From assembly GCA_029204225.1 (NCBI GenBank), contig CM055097.1:72891716-72955715 (forward strand): DNA of 64,000 nucleotides. The letters run 5' to 3'. Below, one piece after another: positions 47,184 through 59,510 of the stretch. Made by a program: the position numbers and the translations under genes. This DNA is from Diphasiastrum complanatum. Taxonomy: Eukaryota; Streptophyta; Lycopodiopsida; Lycopodiales; Lycopodiaceae. Under the pieces are notes generated by a model, which saw only the letters and a program-made list of their open reading frames with translations, had not been told where the DNA came from and made no database searches. How positions within the stretch are numbered: the stretch's first letter is position 1; each line of letters starts with the position of its first letter.

Positions 47184-49607
47184 TCATAGTTGGTGCCTTG
47201 GTGTCTTTGTCAGATTTAGCATGCTGAAAATTTTTTGATGCTTGATGCTTTGGTGAAAATGTCTGCAACCATTTCTGTGATGGAGCTGTATTAAAGAATC
47301 ACTTGTCCTGAGAAAACTTTTTTTCCAAATAAAATGGTATTGGATTTCTATGTGCTGAGACTTGTCATGAAATCTAGGATTTAGAGATAGTGAAACACAG
47401 CTCAAGTTGTCACACAATGGTGGTGGCATTAAACTGAGTATGATTTTTGAATAGTCTGATCCATATAGTTTCTTTTGAAGCTTCACATGCTGCGATGTAC
47501 TTTGCTTCGGTAAGAAAGTGTTACATTTTCTCCCAATCTGAGTCGGAGTAGCCTCGTAGAACCAGTGGGTTGACAGCATTTTCATCATAATAGAATGTGA
47601 TCTAAACTTCCCTAAATATATTTCATCACTCTCTTAAGTTTGATGCTTTCTAATGCAAGATCCTAGGATTAGACATGAATTGACTTAACGTGCTAATAGT
47701 GTATGAAAGATCTGGTCTAGTGCACAACATGGCATACATCAAAGATTCCATAAGTGAACTTTGCTAAGTCGAGTAGAAGGTTTAGTCAATACTATGCTTG
47801 GATCCATTGGTGTATCAACCGGTTTGCGATCAGACATATGAAATCTCTCTAGAACATTTTCTAGATATTTATGCTGGCTAAGATAGATTTTCTTTTCTAA
47901 TCTATTTATAGTACTATGAATTTCTAATAAAGAATGAACAGTGCTTAGATCAATCATGTCAAATTCTTTTGACAGATCACTCTTTGTAGTGTCACAGTGC
48001 AATAAGACTGTGTCATTACACAATAAGTCAGCTGGATTGTTTGCAAAATCCAATTGAATAAGGTAGGCATTGATTTTTTTGAACCAAGCCCTTGTGGCCT
48101 GTTTCAAGCCATAGATTGTTTTGTGCAGCTTGCACACTTTGTGATCTTGGCCTTTGACTTTGAATCCTTCTGGTTGGAAGGTATACATCTCCTCTTTGAT
48201 GTAGCCTCTGAGAAATGTTGTCTTGACATCCATCTGATGCATCTCGAGGACTTCTGCGGCTGCTAATGCAATCAGAGTCCTGATTGATACTGAAAATGTA
48301 TTGATAATCCACTCCTTTGACTTTATTAAATCCTTTAGCCACCAGCCGTGCTTTCCATTTTTCAACCATCAGGGTTGATCTTCTTCTTGAAGATCCACTT
48401 GTTGTTGATAACTCTCTGGTGAGTGGGAAAGTCGACTAGTGTCTAGGTCTGGTTCGGCATGTCCAAAATGACTATGCCACAATAAAGCATCATTGTTCAC
48501 ATATTCATTTGAAGTACTAGCTAATGCAACTGAGTCAGATAGTACATATAAATTTTTGACTCATGTGCAAGTACTCATAATAGTATCTTCGTCAAAGATT
48601 GTACATTGTTCAGAAGAGAAAGTGACAGTGTAGCCCTCATCACTTATCTTAGAAATGGATAACAGGTTCTTAGAGAGATGAGGTACATGAAGAACATTTG
48701 GAACAACAATAGAAAGAGTATCCTTGAAGAGAATCTTGATTGTTCCTTTGCCTTCAACATGGATGGTGCTTGAGTCTCCAAGGTAGATGAATCGTTCTCC
48801 GATATAGGCTTTGTATTCAGTAAACCACTCCCTTCGAGGAGTCATGTGTTGGGTAGCGCCACTATCCAGATACCAACAGTCATAGTCTTCACTACTACTA
48901 TTGTAAGCCATTAACAGTATTGATGGTTTGTCTTCATCATAGGTTCGTCGCATTAGTAGAATTTGGCTGTTGTTGTTGTTGTTTCTTCTTTGCCTCGTTG
49001 TAGATTTGGATACGACACTCTTTGATGTCATGGTTGAATTTCTTGCAATACTTGAAAAAGAGTTTCATGCATGATCCACTGCTCTCAGACTTAGTATGAG
49101 GCTTCTGCTGCTATTGCTACATTTGATTCTTGCCCTTGGACTTGTCTTTCTTCTTGGTGTATAGGGCCATGGACTTGTCTTTGACGAACATGTTGCTGGT
49201 CTTTCTCTGTATTTTTTCTTGAAAAAGATGACCTATGACATTTTTCTTGAAGAAGATGACCTATGTCAGGTCAGGTTGAGTGGAGATCATCACGACAAAG
49301 TGCTCATAAGACTTTGGTAAGAAGAAAGCAAGGTCATTACAACACCTTCATCTTGAATAGCACATCCTACATTTGATAATTGATCTAATAAAGACTTGAA
49401 GTTGTTGATGTGAGAAGTGATGGATGTAGAAACAAACATTCTAAGAGTAAAGAACTTTTCTTCTAAGTGTAACCGTGTGGTCACATCTTAATTCCCACAC
49501 AGATAATCTAGTGCTTCCTTAGAGGACTTGCATGTGGTAACATGAGATATCTGGGAGTTGGCCAAATTCAGTGTGATTAATACTAGGGCCTTCTGATCTT
49601 TGATCTT

Positions 49608-50354
49608 TGTTGTGGGTATTTCATGTATACAAATAAATAAGTGGGTCCCACCACTTAAAATACTATTGGCCAAGCCTTGCCTAGTGGGCCCCGCCACAAT
49701 ACAGTAGAATAATAAGTGCAAGGCACTGGCATCCTGTGTGTATAAGCCCAACCACCAATGAGCACAAGTAGCAAGTTGTAATTCCTAGAAATAAGATACT
49801 ACGGGCTTAAAACTCTAAAATGACATTAGAGGCCCTAAGTCAAGTTGCAAATAAAAAAGCTAAAAGGGCCCAACTTAAAACTCACATGAATCATGTGAGT
49901 GCCCTTGTGCTTTCTTAGCACCAATAGATTTAAGTTGTGTTTATTTTAAAGGCTTGGATTAGAATCCTTGCCCCAATGAAGTGGCCAATGAGAATAAAGG
50001 AGGCTCACTTCTAAAATCTATAAGAGGGAGTAATTTCCTTTGTATCATCTTCCATTCTCATTCTACGAAAACTCTCTTGGTTTCTCCATCTCCATCTCTC
50101 TCTCTCTCCTCTCTCTTGTCCCTCTCTCCTCTCTCTTCTCCCTCTCTCTTCTCCCTCTCTCCCTACGTTGGGATAGAATAGCTTTGGGTAGGCGCTCGAG
50201 CCCCCGAAGCCTTTCTCAACATAGGCATTCTCTCTCTCCCTCTCTCCACTCTCCTTCTCCTCTCTCTCCTCTCCCTATCTATTCTTGCTATGCAGGTGAA
50301 GGCGAGGTTGTCGCTCCCAACAACGGACCCCTATGCTACATCGGCGACACAACA
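49608..50354 (+). mobile_element. Solo LTR with 5-bp target-site duplication
   Basis: A 747-bp element with perfect 7-base inverted ends TGTTGTG/CACAACA, flanked on both sides by ATCTT (49603-49607 and 50355-50359). It splits the gag of Copia fragment G exactly: removing it and one ATCTT rejoins the reading frame (AWK before, KDQKAL after). A TATA-like CTATAAGAG at about 50017 and a CT-rich leader downstream suggest plus orientation. No internal sequence remains, so it arose by LTR-LTR recombination. Confidence 0.92.
50094..50280. repeat. CT-rich imperfect microsatellite inside the solo LTR
   Basis: Two runs (50094-50165 and 50229-50280) of CTCTCTC/CCTCTCTC units, probably the transcribed leader of the LTR. 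Confidence 0.85.
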
Positions 50355-50596
50355 ATCTTCCATGCCTTTGCTAATTCATGATCATCATCATCCGGTTTTG
50401 GGACTGACCCGTCTACAACCTCCCAAATATCTCTATCTATAAGCATCATCCGGAGATTCAACTTCTGGATATAGAAGTTAGATCCGTTGAATCTATCAAT
50501 AATTCTAATTTCGTTAGATGAAGAAGATGAAGTGTTACCAATAAGAGACATATTGACAGTAATTCAAATGGAAAGACTCTCATATTATTTAAGTAT

Positions 50597-50608
50597 GCTC
50601 TGATACCA
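50597..50608 (-). other. Primer-binding site of Copia fragment G
   Basis: The minus strand reads TGGTATCAGAGC, two bases from a TGATGGG terminus on the right. Confidence 0.8.
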
Positions 50609-50610
50609 AC

Positions 50611-52113
50611 TGATGGGAGAATGATTGAATTAATTGTGTGTTTAGACAGTAGTCTAAGCCCCTGTGAAGGTTGTCAAGAGCAAAAAATGGCCTAGAACCT
50701 TCTCAAACAACAAATTTTTGAGTTTTCTTGGAAAGTAACCTTCGCAGAGCTTTCTAAAGTTCCATCTCACTGAGACAAGGACACAGAGAAGTCTGCGAGA
50801 GTTAGATCCCAAAAAAAGTGCCCCTATGAAGGTTCCCAAGAGCAAAAAGTGGTCTAGAACCTTCTCAGACAACAAATTTTTGAGTTTCGTTGGGAAGTAA
50901 CTCTCGCAGCTTGGTAAGCAAGTGGATCTGACTTAGATACAAGCACATACCAGCCTGCAAAGTTTAGTTCCCAGATAATCTCAAAATTTGGACAAAAAAC
51001 CACAAAAAAATGCAATTTTTTTAGGATTTTTTGAGTTTCCTAGGGAAGTAACTCTTGCAGCTTGGTGAGCAGCTAAATCTAACTAAGATACAAGTGCATA
51101 CCAGTCTACAAGGGTTTGTTCCTAGAAAATCTTAAAATTTTGCCAAAAAAACCCCAAAAAAATGAATTTTTTACAAGATTCTTTGAGTTTCCTTGGGAAG
51201 TAACTCTTGCAGCTTGGTGAACAGGTGAATCTGACTGAGATACAAGTGCATACCAGTATGCAAGGGTTTGTTCCCAGAAAATCTTATAATTTTGTAAAAA
51301 CACCACAAAAAAATGCACTTTTTTCAAAAATTTTTGAGTTTCCTTGGGAAGTAGCTCTTGGAGCTTGGTGAACAACTGAATCTGACTGAGATACAAGTGC
51401 ATACCAGTCTGCAAGGGTTTTTCCCAGAAAAATCTTAAAATTTTGCAAAAAGACCACAAAAAAATGCACTGTTTTCAAGATTTTTTGAGTTTCCTTGGGA
51501 AGTGACTCTCGTAGCTTAGTGAGCAGCTGAATCTAACTGAGATACAAGTGCATACCAGTCTGCAAGGGTTTTTTCCTAGCAAATTTTAAAATTTTGCAAA
51601 AAAATCACAAAAACATGCACTTTTCTCAAGATGTTTCGAGTTTCCTGGGGAAGTAACTCTTGCAGCTTGGTGAGGAGCTGAATCTGATCGAGATACAAGT
51701 TCATACTAGTCTGCAAGGGGTTTTTCAAAGAAAATCTTAAAATTTTACAAAAAAACCACAAAAAAAATGCACGTTTTTCATGATTTTTTGAGTTTCCTTG
51801 GGAAGTAACTCTTGCAGCCTAGTGAGCAGCTGAATCTGATTGAGATATAAGTGCATACTAGTCTGCGAGGGTTTGTTCCCAGAAAATCTTAAAATTTTGC
51901 AAAAAGACCCCAAAAAATGCACTTTTTCCATGATTTTTTGAGATCTACTGGGAAACCTTCGCAAAGAGTTTTTTAGATAGATCTAACCAAGATCTGGCTA
52001 CTGTAAAATTTTTGTGAAGATCCAATGGTTAGATTTAGAAATATCTAAGAAAAAGTGCCAAAAAAGTGCCAAAAAACTGAGTTTTTTCAAGATCTTGACA
52101 AATCTGCCCATCA
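50611..52113 (-). repeat. Probable 1.5-kb 5' LTR of Copia fragment G, filled with tandem repeats
   Basis: Begins TGATGGG next to the primer site and may end CCCATCA at 52107-52113, a perfect 7-base inverted end. Its body consists mostly of the 151-bp repeat. Related sequence (GCTACTGTA...GGTTAGATT) continues to about 52310, so the right end could lie there instead. No matching 3' LTR was seen left of 47184. Confidence 0.45.
50660..52000. repeat. Tandem array, about nine units of about 151 bp
   Basis: The anchor TTTGAGTTTCCTTGGGAAGT recurs at about 50716, 50876, 51029, 51181, 51330, 51481, 51635, 51786 and (degenerate) 51935, spacing 149-160. Each unit also contains CTTGCAGCTTGGTGA, GATACAAGTGCATACCAG and an A-rich CACAAAAAAATGCA block. 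Open frames across it are by-products. Confidence 0.95.
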
Positions 52114-53334
52114 AGAACTCTTGCAAATATCACATTGTCTAGAAATGGTCCATATATAGCTACTGTAGGAAGGTTGAAGGTTAGATTCACTCAGATTTGA
52201 AGAAATATCAACAAAAAAAAAAAACCACAAAGAACCAAGAAAAGGGGCTAAAATCACACTATTAGCCAACTGAAACTGATCAGATCTTGTCAAATCTAGG
52301 TTGCAGTCACAATATCCAAGTCCAAAGACACCACAACAAAATGGAGTGGTCGAGAGAAAGAATTGAACCTTCTGTGACAGTCCTAAAGCCATGAGGTTAG
52401 GTGCTACTCTTCCAAAACCATTTTGGGATCAAGCTTTGTTGTGTGGTAACTTTCTATGCAATAGGTGGGTGAGTGCTTTATTAGATGGAAAAACCTCTTT
52501 TGAAATGTTATTTGGAATAAGGCCTAGTGTTAAGTTTTTTAGAAATTTTGGATGCACTTGCTATATCAACATAACATGTAGGACAAAGGAGGATCCATCA
52601 TCAAGGAAAGGTATATTTGTTGGCTATAGTGAGGTCAGTAAAGCCTACAAGGTTTACATTACAACTTTTACTAATAAAGTGGTCATTGGAAGAGATGTCA
52701 TTCTTGATGAGGGAAATATTCCAAAGGTGTCTTTAAGTAATGATGTTGTGGATGGATCTAACATTCTTGATGTTGATGACATGGATGTTACTTTGAATGA
52801 TGTTGATGAAGGGCTTTCATCAAGTCAAAAGCCAAGGAGGACATCAAGGCAAAGGCAAACACCTTCAAGGCTCACATATGATGAGAAAGGTAAGCAAGTT
52901 GTTGGAGGATCTACAAACTATGATTTCCTAACCTCTTTTGATGAACCTACATGTGTAGATGAGGCAATACAAAAAGAGGAGTGGATCCAAGCAATGGATC
53001 TTGAGTATCAAGCTCTTATGAAAACAATACATGGAGGTTGGTGGAATTACCTAAGGACAAGAAAGCTATTGGATGCAAGTGGATATTCAAACCAAGATGG
53101 ATCAATCAATAAGCATAAGGCAAAGTTGGTGGCTAAATGATATGCACAAGAACATGGTATTGACTATGATGACACCTTTGCACCTGTGACAAAGATGGTA
53201 AGCATTCGGGTCATCATCTCTCTTGCAATTCTTTTTGGTTGGGATCTGTGGCAATTGGACATAACTAATGCATTCTTGAATGGTGATCTTGAGGAGGAAG
53301 TGTACATGGAGCAACCCGAGGGCTACATCTCACA

Positions 53335-54411
53335 TGGCATTACGAGCACGTAACCAGTGCCAAATCCTAGAGAACACAGGAGGTCAGATACCACAGTTAA
53401 GTGCATGTCCAGCATACACGTCCAACTGGGCAAAAAAGTGCAAGTAGTGGCATGGTCGATAGCCATGGCGGGCCTAACATAGCATAGGGACCCTATCAGC
53501 AGGATAGGACCCCATGTTGAGTCCTGACGTGCAATCGGCCACGTCAGTGCCACATGGTCGACACTTGGCAATATGCATGCTACCAGTCCTCACACTGGGC
53601 TAGGAGGGGCTTACTCCATATCGGAAAGTAGGCAAGGTTGGGTGGATCAGTCAGTGTTTGCCTTACTATGGTGTTTAGATCTCTAACAGTGTTACGGGCA
53701 TGTAACCAATGCCGAACCCTAGAGAACACAGGAGGTCAGATACCACAATCAGGGGTGTGTCCAACGTATACGTCCAATAGGGCAAGACAATCTGACTAGT
53801 GTGCCCCGACATGATCCATAGCCATGGCGGGCCTAACACAGCATAGGGACCTTGTCAACAGGATAAGGCCCCACGTTGGGTCCCGAGAACCCAACGTGGA
53901 GCCAAAGTGAAAGGCCACATCAGTGCCATATGGCCAACACTTGGCAGTGTGCATGCTACTAGTCCTCACACTGGGCTAGGAGGGGCTTACTCCATATCGG
54001 GGAGTAGGCAAGGTTGGGTGGATCAGTTAGTGTTTGCCCTACTGTGGTGTTTAGATCTCTAACATGCTACGAGCCCGTAACTAGTGCCAAACCCTAGAGA
54101 ACACAAGTGTTTAGATACCATAGTTAGGGGCGTGTCCAGCGCGTACACATTCACCATGGAAAGATAGTGTGAGTAGTGTGCCCCAGCACAGTCCATAGCA
54201 ATGGCGGCCCTAACATAGCAAAAGGACCCTGTCAGCAAGATAGGGCCCCACGTTGGGTCCTGACATGCAGTGCCACATGGCTGACACTTGGCAGTATGCA
54301 TGCTACCAGTCCTCACACTAGGCTAGGAGGGGCTTGCTCCATATCGGGGAGTAGGCAAGGTTGGGTGGATCAGTTAGTGTTTGCCCTACTGTGGTGTTTA
54401 GATCTCTAACA
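53335..54411. repeat. Three tandem LTR-like units of about 350-375 bp
   Basis: Units at about 53335-53688, 53690-54064 and 54065-54411. Each starts near TG(T/C)TACG and ends TTTAGATCTCTAACA, so the ends are TGTTA/TAACA-like. The array sits within Copia C's reverse transcriptase; the flanks share (A)CATG, suggesting a 4-5 bp target-site duplication. No internal coding sequence lies between the units. Confidence 0.88.
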
Positions 54412-54494
54412 CATGACAAGCCTAATCATGTTTGTTGTCTACAAAAGAGTTTGTATGGGATTAAGCAAGCACCAAGGATTTGGTATGCACGAAT

Positions 54495-54586
54495 CAGGGA
54501 GACAAGAAACTCGAGGAAGTTCTCTATGTCCCTACTCTTGATAAAGATCTTCTATCCATTAGAGAGCTTGCTTGCATAGGAGCTTA
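54495..54586 (+). other. Displaced protease-tail fragment inside Copia RT (filler DNA)
   Basis: The stretch at 54510-54585 reads [20 protein letters not shown], the typical end of a Copia protease domain, yet it lies within the RT between WYARI and FLLSQNFFMSEYGHS. It is in the wrong place in the order of domains. Confidence 0.65.
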
Positions 54587-55615
54587 ACACATTTCTACTC
54601 TCTCAAAACTTTTTTATGAGTGAGTATGGTCATTCACTTTGTTTTAGATTTGTTGGAAATTATGTTACTATTCTTCTAATCTATGTGGATGATTTCAGAT
54701 TGAGTGGAGGCAACAATCAAGATATTGATGATATCAATATTGCATTCAAGGAGGAGTTTGATGTGCATGATCTTGGACATTTGCATTAATCTACTTTCAT
54801 TTTTCCAGAGAAGTATCCTAACTCTATTCTAAAAAGATTTCATATGGTAGATGCTAAGTCTTGTGATACACCTATGGAGTCAAACGTAAAGCTTACTTTA
54901 AGAGGTAATGAAAGATCCTTTGAGGACATTACTCTCTATAGGAATCTAGTTGGTTCACTTATATATCTAACCATCACAAGACCTGATCTAAGCTATTGTG
55001 TTGGTAGATTAAGCTAATTTACGCAAGATCCTAGTGCAGAGCATTGGAAGCTAGGCAACAGGTTATTGAGATACATTTTGGGAATAAGAGCTTTTGGCAT
55101 TGTTTACAATGGATCATCACCTAACTTGTTTGGATTTTTAGATTCAGATTTTGCAGGAGATCAAATGGATAGGAAGTCCATAAGTGCACATGCTATCTTT
55201 ATAGGTGATGGAGCTATCTCATGGATGTCAAAAAAACAAGCTCATTCTCATCTTGTGAGGCCCAGTACAAAGCACTTACATCATGCACAAAGGAGATGTT
55301 ATGGATCAAAAAGATGTTGAAGAATTTTCACTAGTTGGATTTTTCAGAGAGTCCAATCATCTTTTGTGGCAACCTATCAGCCCAACGATTGGCAAGTAAT
55401 CCTATCTTTCATGCAAGGAGCAAGCATATTGAGGTGACATATCATTTTGTGAGGGAACAAGTCATGGCAAAGGAAGTGGAACTTCAACATGTCTCATCAA
55501 GGGAGTGTGTAGCTGATATCATCACCAAAGCACTTGGAAAAGATTTGTTTACAAAGCATAGAACATCACTTGTTGTACTTTCAAAGTCTATGCTTAAACC
55601 AGTTTGAAGAGGTAG

Positions 55616-56244
<629 letters not shown>

Positions 56245-57640
56245 TTGTCAATGGTGCTAGATGTGTTGTAGTTCATAACCAAAGATCAAAGGAAAATATT
56301 GGATCTTAGTGATATGATATAAAATTAAATCTTCACTTTCAACCTTTTCTCCATTTCTCTTCTAGGTTGATCTCCATAGTAGGAACTAGGTCTATTATTT
56401 CAATTCATGGGGCCATTGTAATTGCAAAAGAGGCCTTAGAAATCAAATTAAAGGGACACTTGGCCTAGAGGGCTAGGAATGTGAGAAAATATTTTTGAAG
56501 AGAACTATACAACATGTTCAATGTGATGAAAAATGTGTCTTGTATATACAAAAATTTCTGAAAAAATCTACAAGCTATCAAAGTTCCAATACATATTGGT
56601 GTGTTTTGAGTATAGTAAGGGTTAAGACATCACTCTCAAGGGTCAACACCCTTTGATCTAATCTAGAGGTCATTAATTCAAGATATAACACTTAGATCCA
56701 ACTATGTGCTAGACCAAATTAGTCGCCTCTCTAATATTACAAATGTCTGCACATGGATTTCAAAGCTTAGAGAAGGTTAGACACATCTAAAGGAGATCAA
56801 TACATTAGAGAAAGAGTTGAGAGTGGAAACCATGATACATTGAAGTCAAAATTGGAAGATACATATTGTATACTAAACTTCTTCAACTACTTCAATTGAG
56901 AAATAAATCTATTTGCTAATCTAGAACAATTACTACCAAATGACTAAGCTATCTCAATCCCATTATTTTAGGTAGATATTGAGTCAAGATCTTTTCACTA
57001 TTGTACTAATTTTATCTTACAGTTGGATATCTAGGCAAGATTCAAGTTAATTTAAGTGACTAGTCTATTTGCCCTATTTGAGAGTTTGCCTCCCCATATC
57101 TAACTTCACCTGATTGAAAGGCCAAACATTGACATATTGACTTGAAAATTGTAACACACCTAAGACCAAGTGCTTGGCTTACACTCAACTTTGTAATTTC
57201 TAGTGCAATTGCCATAGTACTGAAATTAATGAAGTCAGACCACTACAAGTTGCAAAAATGATGAAGGCCCCTTTTTATACAAAGAAGCCATACAATATGA
57301 CTGTACCAATACAAAATGTCTCTAATCATACTTTAACATAATTCAATTTTTGAATGAGTAGATGAGATTTTGAAAAGCACGTATACAAAAAGTATCAATA
57401 TCATCCCAAGGGTCTTTCATGAATTTCCTACAATGTATTGTTGCAAGCACAAACTTGTGAAGAATCCCCAACTAGACTCCATTTGGCCAAATTCGTACAA
57501 GCAAAAATGGCTCTATAGAGTAACTCATTTTCACGCCCTTTTGATTTATGCCAATGGAGGGGGATGGGGCAATGAACCCATGACCTCACGTTTGAAAGTA
57601 AAGGCCATATCCCTTGGCTTAGCACAACATAGTGCACACA
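56245..57640. other. Spacer without recognised genes
   Basis: AT-rich DNA. The 142-codon plus frame at 57370-57798 shows no family motif, runs across a tandem repeat and is probably chance. Confidence 0.5.
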
Positions 57641-57643
57641 TTG

Positions 57644-57791
57644 ACAACATATTCTTGATGTTTCTAGATACGATCAACATGTGGGATCATAGAGAATCTA
57701 TCTTGGGTGGACTAGCAACAACATATTGTTTGATGTCTCTTGATATTATGAACACATGGGATCGTAGAGAATCTACCTTGTGGACTAGCAA
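57644..57791. repeat. Tandem duplication of about 75 bp
   Basis: CAACATATTCTTGATGT...GGTGGACTAG at 57645 is followed by a related copy from 57718 (CAACATATTGTTTGATGTC...GTGGACTAG). Confidence 0.85.
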
Positions 57792-57997
57792 AACTTAGAC
57801 TATACATCATCTCAAAAAATGCCATAGAGATAAAAATAATCCTACTAAAGTGTATCACTTTAATATACATTAGAATACCAAATCAAGCATAAATTCGGAG
57901 CCGAAATCAAGTAAAAAGCGAAGCAACGCGCCGCCTGACAAACACAAACGTCAAAACGTCAAGTGTGAGCGGACACTCACCAAAATGGAGAGAGAGC

Positions 57998-59452
57998 TCA
58001 GGTTTGTGTATGAGTAATTGTTGCTGCTTGAACAAAGGCATCTAATGCTTTGTGAGAAGATCCAGCTTCTGACACAGCCCTTGCTGCCTGCTCCTTCAGA
58101 GCTCTAGCCCTCCTCCTCGCAGCTCGTCCTTCCTCCCCCTGCATGAGCTCCATCACTGCAATCTCTACGTTCTCACTCTCTGCTACGCCATCTGGTCCCC
58201 TCTGCAGATTTACTCCCACCTTGAACTGATTTATCACCATCCGGCTGTTCATGTGTTGCTCAGCGAATAGAGGCAGCGGCAATATTGGCACTCCGCTGGA
58301 AATGCTCTCTAGGGTAGAGTTCCAACCGCAGTGGCTCATGAAGCCACCTGTGGAGGGGTGAGAGAGGATGAGCAACTGTGGAGCCCAGGTAGAGATGATC
58401 AGGCCACGGTTATGTGTTCGTGCAAAGAAACCTTCTGGAAATAGAGTGGATTGATCTGTTTCAGATGTTGGTAGTCTTAAAATCCAAAGAAATGCTTGCT
58501 GGCAGGCATCCAAACCTTTGGCTATCTCTTGGATCTGACGAATGCTCAGAATAGCTATGCTACCGAATGAGATGAATAAAACTGAAGAGGGTGCCTGCGC
58601 GTTTAACCACTGCAGGCACTCGTTATCTGTCTCTATAAATGCTTCTTGATCAATGGGCTCGCCCCTCAAGAATTTGGAAGGAAGTATCGGGCCTAATGCG
58701 TAGATCGGTACCTTATTTGGGTTGATTGCTTCAGTGCTTGCGGCATCTATGGCTTCTCCTTCTAATTCATAGAATGTATTGACAAGTATTCCAGAGGATT
58801 CGTGAAGCTTAAATAAGTTACGGAATGAGAAATTCCTCCTTTCCTTCAAAGTGCTCTGCCTCCACGACTCGGGCATGTCAGAGCCATCCATCGGCGGTAG
58901 TCCAGGAATCACGATATCCCTAGCATCGGGAGCCGCTGGAACTATGCCTTGTTCAATCAAGTGCGGTAGATACAACATCAAAGCAAGACACAAACATGGC
59001 GAAGGATAGAACACATATCGTGGAATCTTAAACTTGTTGGCTGTATCCTGTGACCACGAAACATAGAAATCGCTGATAATACACAACGGAGGAGGAATAG
59101 AACTCTCCCTCTGTGCATCTTCGATCAGTCCATTTACCGTTTGCTCGAAAGCTGGAGCCATATTCTCCGCGATCCTAATCACCAACAGAAGGCTATCGGA
59201 ACCTTGATCTAAGCCCTGCTCTGCAACAGGTACCACATCTGGAAGTCCTATCAGTCGAATGCTAGGACTCAATCCCGAACCATGGCGCTTCCTAATCCTT
59301 GCGATCCTGTGCTCTGCACATACGAAAGTAATTATGAAGCCTTGAGAGGTTAGCGTCTCTGCAAATTTGAGAGCTGGAATGATGTGTCCTTGGGTAGGGA
59401 AAGGAAGGATTATAGCATGAGCATGAGCACGAGGCTGAGCTTGAAAATCCAT
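57998..59452 (-). CDS. Family 1 UDP-glycosyltransferase, intronless, 484 residues
   Basis: Cytosolic plant UGT that transfers a sugar, usually glucose from UDP-glucose, to a small lipophilic acceptor such as a phenolic, terpenoid or hormone. The ATG at 59452 leads straight into the family N-terminus HAIILPFPTQGHIIPALKFA with the catalytic His at residue 23; the partner Asp is probably residue 128 (CIISDFY). A C-terminal PSPG donor-binding box of exactly 44 residues runs from Trp356 (WAPQLLILSHPSTGGFMSHC) to Gln399 (LFAEQ). Its last residue, Gln, is the one associated with glucose donors. HCGWNS and E(Q)-type contacts are all kept. Length 484 is normal (450-500). There are no frameshifts or stops and no signal peptide. 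The acceptor cannot be told from sequence. It stands alone among repeats with no neighbouring pathway genes. Confidence 0.95.
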   Translation of the reverse strand: MDFQAQPRAHAHAIILPFPTQGHIIPALKFAETLTSQGFIITFVCAEHRIARIRKRHGSGLSPSIRLIGLPDVVPVAEQGLDQGSDSLLLVIRIAENMAPAFEQTVNGLIEDAQRESSIPPPLCIISDFYVSWSQDTANKFKIPRYVFYPSPCLCLALMLYLPHLIEQGIVPAAPDARDIVIPGLPPMDGSDMPESWRQSTLKERRNFSFRNLFKLHESSGILVNTFYELEGEAIDAASTEAINPNKVPIYALGPILPSKFLRGEPIDQEAFIETDNECLQWLNAQAPSSVLFISFGSIAILSIRQIQEIAKGLDACQQAFLWILRLPTSETDQSTLFPEGFFARTHNRGLIISTWAPQLLILSHPSTGGFMSHCGWNSTLESISSGVPILPLPLFAEQHMNSRMVINQFKVGVNLQRGPDGVAESENVEIAVMELMQGEEGRAARRRARALKEQAARAVSEAGSSHKALDAFVQAATITHTQT

Positions 59453-59510
59453 GATGAAATCGAAAAGTGAGAGTGAAGCAACTCATGGAAACAGCGCATT
59501 CCCATTAAAT

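Larger units (their letters stand above)
47184..50551 (-). mobile_element. Ty1/Copia fragment G: gag, protease, RT, RNase H (split by a solo LTR)
   Basis: Gag starts at the ATG at 50551 (RFNGSNFYIQKLNLRMMLID) and is cut at 50355 by the solo LTR 49608-50354; it resumes at 49607 (KDQKALVLITLNLANSQISH) and continues to about 49290. Protease lies at 49031-48561 (CWYLDSGATQHMTPR intact). Integrase is missing. RT spans 48369-47739 (MHQMDVKTTFLRG, IYGLKQATRAWFKK), but the stretch that should carry YVDD is deleted between HCDTTKSD and LSKEFDM. Frame-shifted RNase H follows to 47184 (CDNLSCVSLSLNPRFHDKSQ). Inactive. Confidence 0.9.
52318..55615 (+). mobile_element. Ty1/Copia fragment C: integrase end, RT, RNase H, interrupted by an LTR-like array
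   Basis: Starts within integrase (TPQQNGVVERKN, catalytic Glu present, at about 52330-52366). It continues with the integrase C-terminus (GRDVILDEGNIPK), the RT start (DEPTCVDEAIQKEEWIQAMD), a stop at 53138, LDITNAFLNGDLEEEVYMEQ up to 53333, the inserted array 53335-54411, then [18 protein letters not shown] foreign piece sits at about 54495-54586, followed by intact LLIYVDDFRLSGG, DTPMESNVKLT and RNase H (DSDFAGDQMDRKSIS, ISWMSKKQAH). The end frame 55335-55607 carries RSKHIEVTYHFVREQV and ADIITKALGK. A purine-rich tract precedes the LTR at 55616. Inactive, but relatively well kept. Confidence 0.93.

Noticed and set aside
51106-51964. Overlapping minus-strand frames of 60-117 codons with similar sequences
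   Set aside because: They are translations of the 151-bp tandem repeat and shift frame from unit to unit.
50611-52310. CRISPR-like regular spacing of repeats
   Set aside because: The units are about 151 bp of continuous similar sequence with no unique spacers, in a plant nuclear context; it is an ordinary tandem array.
53334-54412. The interrupting array as an intron of a host gene
   Set aside because: Its three units are repeats with LTR-like ends, the surrounding frame is Copia pol, and no GT-AG ends sit at the borders.
57370-57798. 142-codon plus-strand frame near the UGT gene
   Set aside because: Runs through a tandem duplication, has no family motif and no recognisable promoter.
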